DNA of 64,000 nt from NCBI RefSeq assembly GCF_001423845.1, contig NZ_LMPM01000002.1, forward strand, positions 248,001 through 312,000, given 5' to 3'. A program made the position numbers and the translations under genes. Under the pieces are notes generated by a model, which saw only the letters and a list, made by a program, of their open reading frames with translations, made no database searches and had not been told where the DNA came from. Within the stretch, counting starts at the first letter, position 1. Each line of letters begins with the position of its first letter. This document shows, one piece after another, positions 16,478-24,567 of this stretch. Source of the DNA: Sphingomonas sp. Leaf357 (GTDB lineage Bacteria > Pseudomonadota > Alphaproteobacteria > Sphingomonadales > Sphingomonadaceae).

Positions 16478-18835
16478 GTGAGTATCAAGTCCACCCCCCA
16501 GTTCGCCGCGCCGCGTATCGATGCGCGCGCCCTTCTCGGTCTCTACGATCCGGCGGACTCGACGGATTGGGGGCCGATTCGCGCCGCTCAGCTCAATTCC
16601 GGCCGTCAGCTCGCTTTGTTCCTGCTCGCCGCCAACGTGTTCGGCGCGGCGATCGTCACGCTGATCCTCGCGCCGCTCGTCCCGCTCTGGCAGCTCGCCA
16701 CCTGGGGCGCGCTTACCGCCGCGGTCGCCGCCGCCGTCGCCTTCCGCCGCCTCTCCTCGCGCCATCGGGTCGAGAACAGCGCGTCGCTGCGCGACGTGCG
16801 CGCCACCGTGTTCGACGGCATCGCGCTGGCGATCATCTGGTCCGTGCCGCCGCTCGCCTTCGGCCTCCGGACGGACGCCAGCGCCGCCTTGGGCCTGTGG
16901 ATCGTGCTGTCGATCCTCATGGCGTCCTCCGCCATCGCCATGGCCGCGCTGCCGCTCGCCACGATGAGTTTTCTCGGCATTCTCGGCCTCGCGATCGCCG
17001 CGATGCTCTGGTCGGTAGACGGCCCGCTGTTCGCCGCCGCCACCTTGTTCTTCTCCACCTTGTTGATGATCGGCTGTTTCGCGCGCGGCCGCGCGCTCGT
17101 CCTGATCCGCGCCGGGGAGATCGCGCTCGCCGAACGCGACGAGACCGTCAGCATGTTGCTGCGCGAGTTCGAGGAAACCGGTGCCGACTGGCTGTGGGAG
17201 ACCGACGCGCAGCGCCGCATCGTCCGCGCCTCGCCGCGCTTCGCCTTCTCGGTCGGGCTCGATCCGATCACGATCAACGGCATGCCCTTCCTGCAACTGC
17301 TCGCCGGGCCGACCTGGGAAGAGGGCAATTTCACCTCCGCCCTGCGCATGCTCGCCGAGAAGCTCAAGGGCCGCGAGGCGTTCCGCGATCTGCTGCTGCC
17401 GATCACCGTGCAGGGCGAGGAACGCTGGTGGGAGATCGCCGCCTCCCCGCGCTATGACGATCGCGGCGCGTTCATCGGCTTTCGCGGCGTCGGCTCCGAC
17501 GTTACCGAACAGCGCGCCTCCGCCGACAAGATCAACAGGATGGCGCGCTTCGACACGCTCACCGGCCTGCCCAACCGCCTGCTGATCCACGAGACGCTCG
17601 GCCGCGCCATGGCCGAGGCCGACAAATGGGGCAGCCGCTGCGCCTTCATGATGATCGATCTCGATCGTTTCAAGGCGATCAACGACACGCTCGGCCACCC
17701 GATCGGCGATCGCCTGCTCGGCCGCGTCTCCGAACGGCTCGGCCAGCTCATCACCGAGAACGAGATGATCGGCCGGCTCGGTGGCGACGAATTCGCCGTC
17801 GTCGTGCGCGATGCCAGCGATCCCGCGCGCGTCGAACAGCTCGCCCGCGTCATCATCGAGACGCTTTCGCGCCCCTACGAACTCGACGCGCACACCCTGT
17901 TCATCGGTGCCAGCATCGGCATCGCCACCGGGCCGCGCGACGGGCGTACGGCCGAGATGCTGATCCGCTCCGCCGATCTCGCATTGTATCGCTCGAAGGA
18001 TGCCGGCGGCGGCACCTATCACAGTTACGAACCGCAATTGCATGTCGCGGCGGAGGAACGCCGCGTGCTCGAAATGGCCTTGCGCCAGGCGCTCAAGAAC
18101 GGCGAGATGCACCTGAACTACCAGCCGGTCGTCGCCGCCGACACCGGCGCGCTGACCGGGTTCGAGGCGCTGCTACGCTGGACGCACCCGCAGCTCGGCA
18201 CCATCTCGCCGGTCAAGTTCATCCCGCTGGCCGAGGATGCGCGCATGATCGCGCCGATCGGCGAATGGGTGCTCCGCACCGCCTGCGACGAGGCCGCGCG
18301 CTGGGCCAATCCGGCGCGCGTCGCGGTCAACGTCTCGCCCGAACAGCTCCACAACCCGAACTTCGTCACGATCGTCGCCTCGGCGCTGGCCAATAGCGGC
18401 CTGCCCGCCGATCGCCTCGAACTCGAAGTGACCGAAAGCGTGTTCATGAAGGAAGGCACCTGCGCCACGCAGGTGCTGGAGAAGATCCTCGATCTCGGCG
18501 TGCGCCTCAGCCTCGACGATTTCGGCACCGGCTATTCGTCGCTCGGCTATCTCAGCCGCACCCGCTTCTCCTCGATCAAGATCGACCGCAGCTTCGTCAC
18601 CCAGGCGTCGAAGGGCGTGCGCGAGGCGATCGCGATCATCCGCGCCGTCGTCGCGCTCGCGCAGAGCCTCGACATGGCGACAACCGCCGAGGGCGTCGAG
18701 ACCGAGGCCGAACACCGCATGGTCCAGGATCTCGGCTGCACCAAGGTCCAGGGTTATTATTTCGGCCGCCCCCTGCCCGTCGAGGAAGCCCGCGCCATCG
18801 CCAATCGCGGCTTCGACGCGGCGGCGGCCGCCTGA
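16478..18835 (+). CDS. membrane PAS-GGDEF-EAL cyclic-di-GMP enzyme
   Basis: A 785-residue bifunctional c-di-GMP protein. Residues about 45-210 form five or six membrane helices. A PAS-like sensor (ADWLWETDAQRRIVRASPRF) precedes a GGDEF domain with intact active site RLGGDEF at about 435-439, so it can make c-di-GMP. The EAL domain has E-A-L at about 563-565 in LTGFEALLRW and the DDFGTGYSSL loop, so it can also degrade it. Both domains look catalytically competent. Translation starts at a GTG. It stands between two REP-type repeats as a single gene and could control motility, biofilm or exopolysaccharide. Confidence 0.9.
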   Translation: MSIKSTPQFAAPRIDARALLGLYDPADSTDWGPIRAAQLNSGRQLALFLLAANVFGAAIVTLILAPLVPLWQLATWGALTAAVAAAVAFRRLSSRHRVENSASLRDVRATVFDGIALAIIWSVPPLAFGLRTDASAALGLWIVLSILMASSAIAMAALPLATMSFLGILGLAIAAMLWSVDGPLFAAATLFFSTLLMIGCFARGRALVLIRAGEIALAERDETVSMLLREFEETGADWLWETDAQRRIVRASPRFAFSVGLDPITINGMPFLQLLAGPTWEEGNFTSALRMLAEKLKGREAFRDLLLPITVQGEERWWEIAASPRYDDRGAFIGFRGVGSDVTEQRASADKINRMARFDTLTGLPNRLLIHETLGRAMAEADKWGSRCAFMMIDLDRFKAINDTLGHPIGDRLLGRVSERLGQLITENEMIGRLGGDEFAVVVRDASDPARVEQLARVIIETLSRPYELDAHTLFIGASIGIATGPRDGRTAEMLIRSADLALYRSKDAGGGTYHSYEPQLHVAAEERRVLEMALRQALKNGEMHLNYQPVVAADTGALTGFEALLRWTHPQLGTISPVKFIPLAEDARMIAPIGEWVLRTACDEAARWANPARVAVNVSPEQLHNPNFVTIVASALANSGLPADRLELEVTESVFMKEGTCATQVLEKILDLGVRLSLDDFGTGYSSLGYLSRTRFSSIKIDRSFVTQASKGVREAIAIIRAVVALAQSLDMATTAEGVETEAEHRMVQDLGCTKVQGYYFGRPLPVEEARAIANRGFDAAAAA

Positions 18836-18862
18836 AGAGCTTAACGGCGTTAAAAAATAGAA

Positions 18863-18951
18863 CCGTTCGTGCTGAGCCTGTCGAAGCACGTGCCCCACGA
18901 CCTCATCGTGCGCCTGAAACACGTCCCTCGACATGCTCGGGACGAACGGAG
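18863..18951. repeat. inverted repeat element (CGTTCGTGCTGAGC type)
   Basis: The left arm is CCGTTCGTGCTGAGCCTGTC followed by GAAGCACG. The right arm is its approximate complement, CTCGACATGCTCGGGACGAA CGG. A second copy is at 41499-41585, which shows a repeat family distinct from the CGTCAT one. It separates the GGDEF-EAL gene from the kdgK end of the next operon. Confidence 0.7.
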
Positions 18952-19020
18952 AGGCGTGGTTCAACCTGACGTCATCAGTCTCGAGAATATGATCCGATGC
19001 CGTCGGCAGAGGACCTGCGC

Positions 19021-20058
19021 TCAGCGGCGCAGATCGACCTCGCCGCTCGAAAAGGCCGCCAGTCGCACACGATCGACCGACGCCGCGTCGCCCCTCTGGC
19101 TGTGTTTCAGACAGGTGAGCGCAAGCCCGTCTGCCGCGGCCCGGTCGATCGTCTCGCCGGTCAGCAGGGCGTGCAGCACGCCGGCGGCGAACGCGTCGCC
19201 CGCGCCGATGCGATCCACGATCCCCTCGACCGCCTGGATCGGCGTCGCGACCACGCGGCTCCGGCTGTCGATCCGCGCGGACAGCAGATTGCGTTCGACC
19301 GTTTCCGCCCGGCGAGTCGTCGATGCGATCAACCTGAGTTGCGGGAAGGCCGCGAACACCGCGTCGGCCGCCGCGCCGGCGCGCGCCGCATCGTCGTCGA
19401 AACGTGTGCCGAGGATCAACGCCGCATCGCGGTGATCGCCGAAGAAGATATCCGCCTGCCCCAGCACGGCGCGGAGCAGGACCGCCGGATCTTCCTCGCG
19501 ATCGCGCCACAATTGCGGGCGGAAATTGCCGTCGAATGACACCAGCACGCCCATCGCCCGCGCCGTCGCCACCGCCGCCAGCACCGCATCGGCCGAGGCC
19601 TGCCCGACCGCCAGCGAAATGCCCGAAACATGCAGCAGATCGGCACCGGCCAGCGCCACCGACCAGTCGGTCTCGCTCCAGTCGGTCGCCGCGAACACGC
19701 TGGCCGCGCGATCGTACAGGATCGTCGTGGGGCGCAACGACGCGCCCGTCGCGGCGAAATACAGGCCCATCCGGCCCTCTTCCCGCCGCACATGCCCGAT
19801 TCCCACGCCGCGCGCGCGCAGATGGGTCAGCGCGCGGTCGCCCAGCGCATCGCTGGGCAGCGCGGTGATCATGTCCGCCCGGTGTCCGAGCCACGCCAGC
19901 GCCGCCGCGACGTTCGCCTCCGCTCCGCCGACATGCAGGTCGAGCGCGGTCGCGAAGGCGAGCTCGTCCTGCGCCTGAGTCGCCAGCCGGACGAGCATCT
20001 CGCCGAAGCACACCACGTGCGCGGCACGGCGTGGCGGACAGATCGTATCGTCGGTCAT
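19021..20058 (-). CDS. kdgK: 2-keto-3-deoxygluconate kinase (PfkB family)
   Basis: A 345-residue sugar kinase. It has the PfkB N-terminal pattern (VVCFGEMLVRLATQ... LHVGGAEANVAAALAWLG) and the C-terminal catalytic motif GIVDRIGAGDAFAAGVLHAL with its base aspartate. The segment GRMGLYFAATGASLRPTTIL then YDRAAS is typical of KDG kinases, which make 2-keto-3-deoxy-6-phosphogluconate for the Entner-Doudoroff aldolase. The start at 20058 overlaps the lactonase stop (ATGA). It is the last gene of the five-gene operon and supplies its exit into central metabolism. A related fructokinase or ribokinase activity is less likely. Confidence 0.85.
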   Translation of the reverse strand: MTDDTICPPRRAAHVVCFGEMLVRLATQAQDELAFATALDLHVGGAEANVAAALAWLGHRADMITALPSDALGDRALTHLRARGVGIGHVRREEGRMGLYFAATGASLRPTTILYDRAASVFAATDWSETDWSVALAGADLLHVSGISLAVGQASADAVLAAVATARAMGVLVSFDGNFRPQLWRDREEDPAVLLRAVLGQADIFFGDHRDAALILGTRFDDDAARAGAAADAVFAAFPQLRLIASTTRRAETVERNLLSARIDSRSRVVATPIQAVEGIVDRIGAGDAFAAGVLHALLTGETIDRAAADGLALTCLKHSQRGDAASVDRVRLAAFSSGEVDLRR

Positions 20059-21209
20059 GGCTGGCCCTCGATGGTCTTGGTCGGAATGCGGGCGATGAAC
20101 GCCGGGGCGGGTATAGCGATCGACGCCCCCGTCGCGCGCAGCCGGCCATCGGCCGCGATCGCCAACGCCGTCACGTCGCCCGAACGCTGGTTGGCGACCA
20201 GCAACCGCTTGGTCGCCTCGATCAACAGGAAGTGGCGCGGCCATCGCCCGCCGGTCGCGACATGCTCGATCGCGTCGATCCGCCCGTCGGCGGCGACCGC
20301 GAACACCGCGATGCTGTCATGTCCGCGATTCGACACGTACAGGCGGTCGCCCGCACGGTTGATCGCGATCTCGGCGGGATAGTTGGTGCCGGTGAAACCG
20401 GCCGGCAGCGTCGACAGCGTCTGGCGCGCGACGAACCGCCCGCCGCCCGCGCTGTCGAGCACCGTCACCTCACTGCGCAGCTCGCTCAGCAGGAACGCCT
20501 GCGCACGGCGCGGATGAAGCGTCATATGGCGCGGGCCGGTCCCCGGCGGCGCGCGATACGACACGATCGGCTGGCCGATCGCGCTCCTCAGATCCCCATT
20601 GCTTAAAGCATAGCCGAACACCGCATCGGCCCCGAGGTCGACCGCATGCAGCCAGCGGCCATCGGGGCTGAATCCCACCCAATGCGCATGCGGCCCGCGC
20701 TGCCGCGCGTTCGGGCCGAAGCCGGTATGGGTCTGCACCACCGGCGATCCAAGCAGTGCGCCGTTGGCCGGATCGATCCCGATCACCGCCACGCCGCCGT
20801 CGGTGTAATGCGCGATGGCGATCCGGCGATGGCGCGGATCGATCGCGATATGGCAGGGATCGGCCCCGCCGGTCGCCATCGCCACCCGCCGCATTGGATC
20901 GCCCGGACGATACTCCGCGACGGCTCCGGCGCTCTGCTCGTCGATCAGATAATGGCAATCGTGGCGCGGATCGTACGCCCCGAACGAGGCATTGGCATAA
21001 GTCGGCAGCGGCGCGCCCAGCGCCCAGCTGTCCCGGCCGGGATCGTACGACAGAGGATAGAGTCCGCCGCCGCCCTCGCTTTCGTAGGTCCCGACGATCA
21101 GCCGCACCACGGGGTCCGGCCGGCCGGCAGCGGCAAGCGGCGCGGCGAGCAAGGCGCCCGCCCCCATGCCGATCAGGCCGCGTCGCGTGACTTCATGGTC
21201 GATCGTCAT
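20055..21209 (-). CDS. exported lactonase-family beta-propeller protein (YbhE/Pgl-like)
   Basis: A 384-residue seven-bladed propeller of the 6-phosphogluconolactonase (YbhE)/muconate cycloisomerase-like lactonase family. Typical blades are LIVGTYESEGGGGLYPLSYD, HAHWVGFSPDGRWLHAVDLG, GPRHMTLHPRRAQAFLLSEL and YPAEIAINRAGDRLYVSNRG. The N-terminus TRRGLIGMGAGALLAAPLAA looks like a Tat signal, so the enzyme probably acts in the periplasm, unlike cytoplasmic Pgl. Context suggests hydrolysis of an aldonolactone such as that of N-acetylglucosamine (inference). The start overlaps the gntP stop by one base (TGATG). Confidence 0.83.
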   Translation of the reverse strand: MTIDHEVTRRGLIGMGAGALLAAPLAAAGRPDPVVRLIVGTYESEGGGGLYPLSYDPGRDSWALGAPLPTYANASFGAYDPRHDCHYLIDEQSAGAVAEYRPGDPMRRVAMATGGADPCHIAIDPRHRRIAIAHYTDGGVAVIGIDPANGALLGSPVVQTHTGFGPNARQRGPHAHWVGFSPDGRWLHAVDLGADAVFGYALSNGDLRSAIGQPIVSYRAPPGTGPRHMTLHPRRAQAFLLSELRSEVTVLDSAGGGRFVARQTLSTLPAGFTGTNYPAEIAINRAGDRLYVSNRGHDSIAVFAVAADGRIDAIEHVATGGRWPRHFLLIEATKRLLVANQRSGDVTALAIAADGRLRATGASIAIPAPAFIARIPTKTIEGQP

Positions 21210-22570
21210 CAGCCCAGCACTACCGACAGCGCCAGCGTGAACCCCAGAGCGAGGACCGAGATCAAGGTTTCGCATACCGTCCAGGTCTTTAGCGTATCCG
21301 CGATCGACAGGCCGAAATATTGCTTCACCAGCCAGAAGCCGCCGTCATTGACATGGCTCAGCACCAGCGATCCCGCCCCCGTCGTTAGCACCAGCAGTTC
21401 CGGCCGCGTGCCCGCCACCGCCTTGGCGAGCGGCGCGACGATGCCCGCGGCGGTCGCCATCGCCACCGTCGCGGAGCCGGTCGCCACGCGCAGCATCGCC
21501 GCGACCAGCCAGCCGAGCAGCAGCACCGGGACGTGCACCGTCCCTGCCTGCGCGATGATCGCCTCCGACACGCCGCCGTCCATCAGGATCCGCCCGAAGC
21601 CCGCGCCCGCCCCGACGATCAGCGTGATCCCGGCGGTCGGCCCGAGACATTCGTTGCAGAAGCGCAGGATCGTCTCGCGATCGAACCCCCGGCCGAAGCC
21701 GAACGTCCAGAAGCTGAGCAACACCGCGAGCAGCAGCGCGACGACCGAATTGCCGATCAGCTTGAGCGCGCCGTACAGCGCCGTGCCGGCGGCCGCGAAC
21801 AGTTCGACGGAACTGCCGAGCAGCATCAGCCCGACCGGCAGCAGCAGCGTCAGCAAGGTGATCCCGAAGCCGGGCGCCCCGCCCGCCGGCACCCGCGCCG
21901 CGCCCACCGGTGCCTCGCCGCCGATCGCCGCGGGCTCGCTCGCCTGCACATACGGCGCGATGATCCGGGTGAATAGCGGCCCGGCGATGATCGCGGTCGG
22001 CACGCCGACGATGATCGCGAACAGGATCGTCCGGCCGATATCCGCCTCGTAGGCCGTGACGGCGAGCAACGCGGCCGGGTGCGGGGGCACGAGGCCGTGG
22101 ACCACCGACAGGCCCGCCGCCATCGGCAGCCCGGCCTTGATCAGCGGCGTGCCGGTCTGCCGCGCCACGGTGAACACGATCGGCACGAGCAGCACGAAGC
22201 CGACCTCGAAGAACACCGGCAGCCCGACGAGGAAGGCGATCGTCATCATCGCCCAGTCGATCCGCTTCGGCCCGAAGGCGGAGACCAGAGTGTCGGCGAT
22301 CCGCGTCGCCCCGCCGGATTCGACCATCATCTTGCCCAGCATCGTGCCGAGGGCGACGACGAGCGCGAGGTGGCCGAGCGTGTTGCCCACACCCGTCTCG
22401 AACGCCTTCACCACCCCGGCCGGGGGCATGCCGATCGCCAGCGCGAGCAGCAGCGACACCAGCACCAGCGCGATGAACGGATTGAGCCTGACCCACGCGA
22501 TCAGCGCGATCAGCGCGGCCACGGCGACCGTGCCGTAGACGATCAGCAGCGATCCCGTGACCGGCGCCAT
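21209..22570 (-). CDS. GntP-family gluconate:H+ symporter
   Basis: A 453-residue permease with about 12-14 hydrophobic helices. Typical GntP segments are LNPFIALVLVSLLLALAIGM, GNTLGHLALVVALGTMLGKM, GLSVVHGLVPPHPAALLAVT and SHVNDGGFWLVKQYFGLS. GntP transporters take up gluconate and related aldonates, and some members (DsdX) carry D-serine. With the lactonase and KDG kinase in the same operon, an aldonate or amino-aldonate is the better guess. It starts 4 bp after the ridA stop. The first half of the longer open frame upstream is a shadow of ridA. Confidence 0.9.
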   Translation of the reverse strand: MAPVTGSLLIVYGTVAVAALIALIAWVRLNPFIALVLVSLLLALAIGMPPAGVVKAFETGVGNTLGHLALVVALGTMLGKMMVESGGATRIADTLVSAFGPKRIDWAMMTIAFLVGLPVFFEVGFVLLVPIVFTVARQTGTPLIKAGLPMAAGLSVVHGLVPPHPAALLAVTAYEADIGRTILFAIIVGVPTAIIAGPLFTRIIAPYVQASEPAAIGGEAPVGAARVPAGGAPGFGITLLTLLLPVGLMLLGSSVELFAAAGTALYGALKLIGNSVVALLLAVLLSFWTFGFGRGFDRETILRFCNECLGPTAGITLIVGAGAGFGRILMDGGVSEAIIAQAGTVHVPVLLLGWLVAAMLRVATGSATVAMATAAGIVAPLAKAVAGTRPELLVLTTGAGSLVLSHVNDGGFWLVKQYFGLSIADTLKTWTVCETLISVLALGFTLALSVVLG

Positions 22571-22574
22571 GCGC

Positions 22575-22973
22575 TCAGCCCTTCTTCCAGGCGACGCAAT
22601 CCACCTCGACCTTGCAGTCGACCACCATGCTCGACACCACGCAGGCGCGCGCCGGCGGGTTGGCGCCGAAATATTCCATGAACACGCGGTTGAACGACAT
22701 GAAGTCGCGCGGATCGTCGATCCACACGCCGCAGCGCACGACGTCCTCCGGCCCGTAGCCCGCCTCGGCCAGGATCGCGAGCACGTTGCGGATCGCCTGA
22801 TGCGATTGCGCGACGATGCCGCCCTCGATGATCTCGCCATCGACCATCGGCACCTGTCCCGATACGAACAGCCAGCCGTCGGCCGCGACCGCGCGTGCGA
22901 ACGGCAGGTGCTGGCCGCCCGTGCCCTTGCCGCCTTCGACGCCGAAGCGTTTCAAGCCATTGGTCTCGGTCAT
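22575..22973 (-). CDS. RidA/YjgF-family enamine/imine deaminase
   Basis: A 132-residue RidA-superfamily protein. Diagnostic parts are LPFARAVAADGWLFVSGQVP, the segment GGIVAQSHQAIRNVLAILAE and a C-terminal VDCKVEVDCVAWKKG. The catalytic arginine of the family corresponds to ARACVVSSMVV. RidA hydrolyses reactive 2-aminoacrylate-type enamines released by PLP dehydratases. Its presence beside a PLP dehydratase-like gene therefore makes sense: it would finish the deamination step. The ATG overlaps the stop of the upstream amidohydrolase gene. Confidence 0.9.
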   Translation of the reverse strand: MTETNGLKRFGVEGGKGTGGQHLPFARAVAADGWLFVSGQVPMVDGEIIEGGIVAQSHQAIRNVLAILAEAGYGPEDVVRCGVWIDDPRDFMSFNRVFMEYFGANPPARACVVSSMVVDCKVEVDCVAWKKG

Positions 22974-24469
22974 TGCACAGTCTCCTGATGTGAAAGGTGA
23001 GCGGGGGTCGAATGCGGCGCGCGCGGCAGGAACCGGCCCGCGCGCGCGCCGGTGGCGACGCCGCGATCCAGCGACAGCATGCCGTTCACCCAGACGCCGA
23101 CGATGCCGCGCGCGGCCTGCATCGGATCCTCGAACGTCGCGGCGTCGCCGACCGTCGCGGGATCGAACAGCACGAGATCGGCGGCATGGCCTTCGCGGAC
23201 ATAGCCCCGCCCCGCCAGCCGGAAACGATCCGCCGACAGGCCGGTCATCTTGCGCACCGCCGTCGCCAGCGGGAACAGCCCGCGATCGCGCGCATAATGG
23301 CCCAGCACGCGGGGGAAGGCCCCCCACAGCCGGGGATGTGGTCGCGGATCGTTGGGCAGGCCATCGGTTCCGATCATCGTCGCGGGGTGCGCCAGGATGC
23401 GCTCGACGTCGCGGTCGGCCATGCAATGATAGACCGCGCCCGCCGGTTGCAGCCGCACCGCCGCCGCGAGCAGGTCGACGCCCCAGTCCGCCGCGATGTC
23501 GGACAGCATCCGCCCCGCCTGCCCCGGCTCGGGATCGGACCAGGTGATCAGGATCGGCGTCTCCGGCACGACCTGCTTCAGGTCCAGCGTCGAGGCGCTG
23601 GCGGTATAGGGATAGCAGTCGCAGCCCACCGGAGACTCCGCCCCGGCCCGCTCGATCGCCGCCAGCACGTCGGCGCTGCGGCCATGATTTCCCGCGCCGG
23701 CACATTTCAGGTGCGATACGACCACCGGACTGGCGGCCCGGCGACCGATCGCGAACGCCTCGTCCAGCGCGTCCAGGATCCCGGCGGTCTCGTCGCGCAG
23801 ATGCGTGGCATAGAGGCCGCCCGCCTCGGCCAGCACGGCGGCCAGCGCCTGCACCTCGGCGGTCGGCGCGGCATGGGCATTGGCATAAGCGAGGCCGGTC
23901 GACAGGCCGATCGCCCCGGCACCCAGCGCCGCGACCAGATCAACGCGCATCGCCGCGATCTCCTCCGCCGTGGCGGCGCGGTCGAAGCGATCCATGTGCG
24001 CGGACCGCAAGGCGGTATGGCCGACCAGCGCCGCCACGTTCACCGCCGGCCGCGCCGCATCGATCCCGGCGCGGTAGCTCGCGAAATCGGGATAGCGGAA
24101 TTCCTCCGCCGCGCCGAGCAGGTTCATCGGATCGGGCGGCGTCGTCCCCGGGGTCTGCACCCCGGCCCCGGCGCTGATCCCGCAATTGCCGACGATCACC
24201 GTCGTCACGCCCTGCGACAGTTTCTCGATCATCTGCGGGCGCGCGATCGCGGCGAGATCGTCATGCGTGTGGACGTCGATGAAGCCGGGTGCCAGCACCA
24301 GGCCATTGCCCTCGACCCGCGTCCGGCCGGACAAGCTGTGCGGCGGCGCGATCAGGGTGATCACGCCGGCATCGATCCCTATATCGGCGTCATAGCTGGG
24401 ATTGCCCGATCCATCGTGAACGGTCGCGCCGGCAATCACCAGATCCGCATCCACCGCGCGATCCGACAT
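22970..24469 (-). CDS. D-aminoacylase-like amidohydrolase (N-acyl-D-amino acid/aldonate deacylase)
   Basis: A 499-residue amidohydrolase. GFIDVHTHDDLA is the metal motif, GVTTVIVGNCGIS the D-aminoacylase cysteine motif, ATHLRDE and VVSHLKCAGAGNHGRS later metal and substrate ligands, and MIGTDGLPNDPRPHPRLWGAFPRV the D-aminoacylase catalytic region. The family removes acyl groups from N-acyl-D-amino acids. In this operon N-acetyl-D-glucosaminate, itself an N-acyl-D-amino acid, is an attractive substrate (inference). The start is ATG 24469, nine codons less than the longest frame, preceded by a GGGG stretch. First gene of the five-gene operon. Confidence 0.86.
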   Translation of the reverse strand: MSDRAVDADLVIAGATVHDGSGNPSYDADIGIDAGVITLIAPPHSLSGRTRVEGNGLVLAPGFIDVHTHDDLAAIARPQMIEKLSQGVTTVIVGNCGISAGAGVQTPGTTPPDPMNLLGAAEEFRYPDFASYRAGIDAARPAVNVAALVGHTALRSAHMDRFDRAATAEEIAAMRVDLVAALGAGAIGLSTGLAYANAHAAPTAEVQALAAVLAEAGGLYATHLRDETAGILDALDEAFAIGRRAASPVVVSHLKCAGAGNHGRSADVLAAIERAGAESPVGCDCYPYTASASTLDLKQVVPETPILITWSDPEPGQAGRMLSDIAADWGVDLLAAAVRLQPAGAVYHCMADRDVERILAHPATMIGTDGLPNDPRPHPRLWGAFPRVLGHYARDRGLFPLATAVRKMTGLSADRFRLAGRGYVREGHAADLVLFDPATVGDAATFEDPMQAARGIVGVWVNGMLSLDRGVATGARAGRFLPRAPHSTPAHLSHQETVQ

Positions 24470-24501
24470 CTTACGAGCCCCTTTCTCGAACATGTATTAG
24501 A

Positions 24502-24536
24502 TTGGTATATACGGGATAAGCAATATACCATACCAA
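24502..24536. promoter_or_regulatory. operator-like inverted repeat between the divergent catabolic genes
   Basis: TTGGTATAT at 24502-24510 faces ATATACCA at 24523-24530, and a further TACCAA follows at once. The whole lies in a very AT-rich 98-bp gap between the divergent amidohydrolase operon and the PLP enzyme gene, so one repressor could control both. GntR-type regulators use sites of this kind, but no regulator gene is adjacent. Confidence 0.55.
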
Positions 24537-24567
24537 ATTCCTTATAGCGCAACGATGGGGAACGAAG

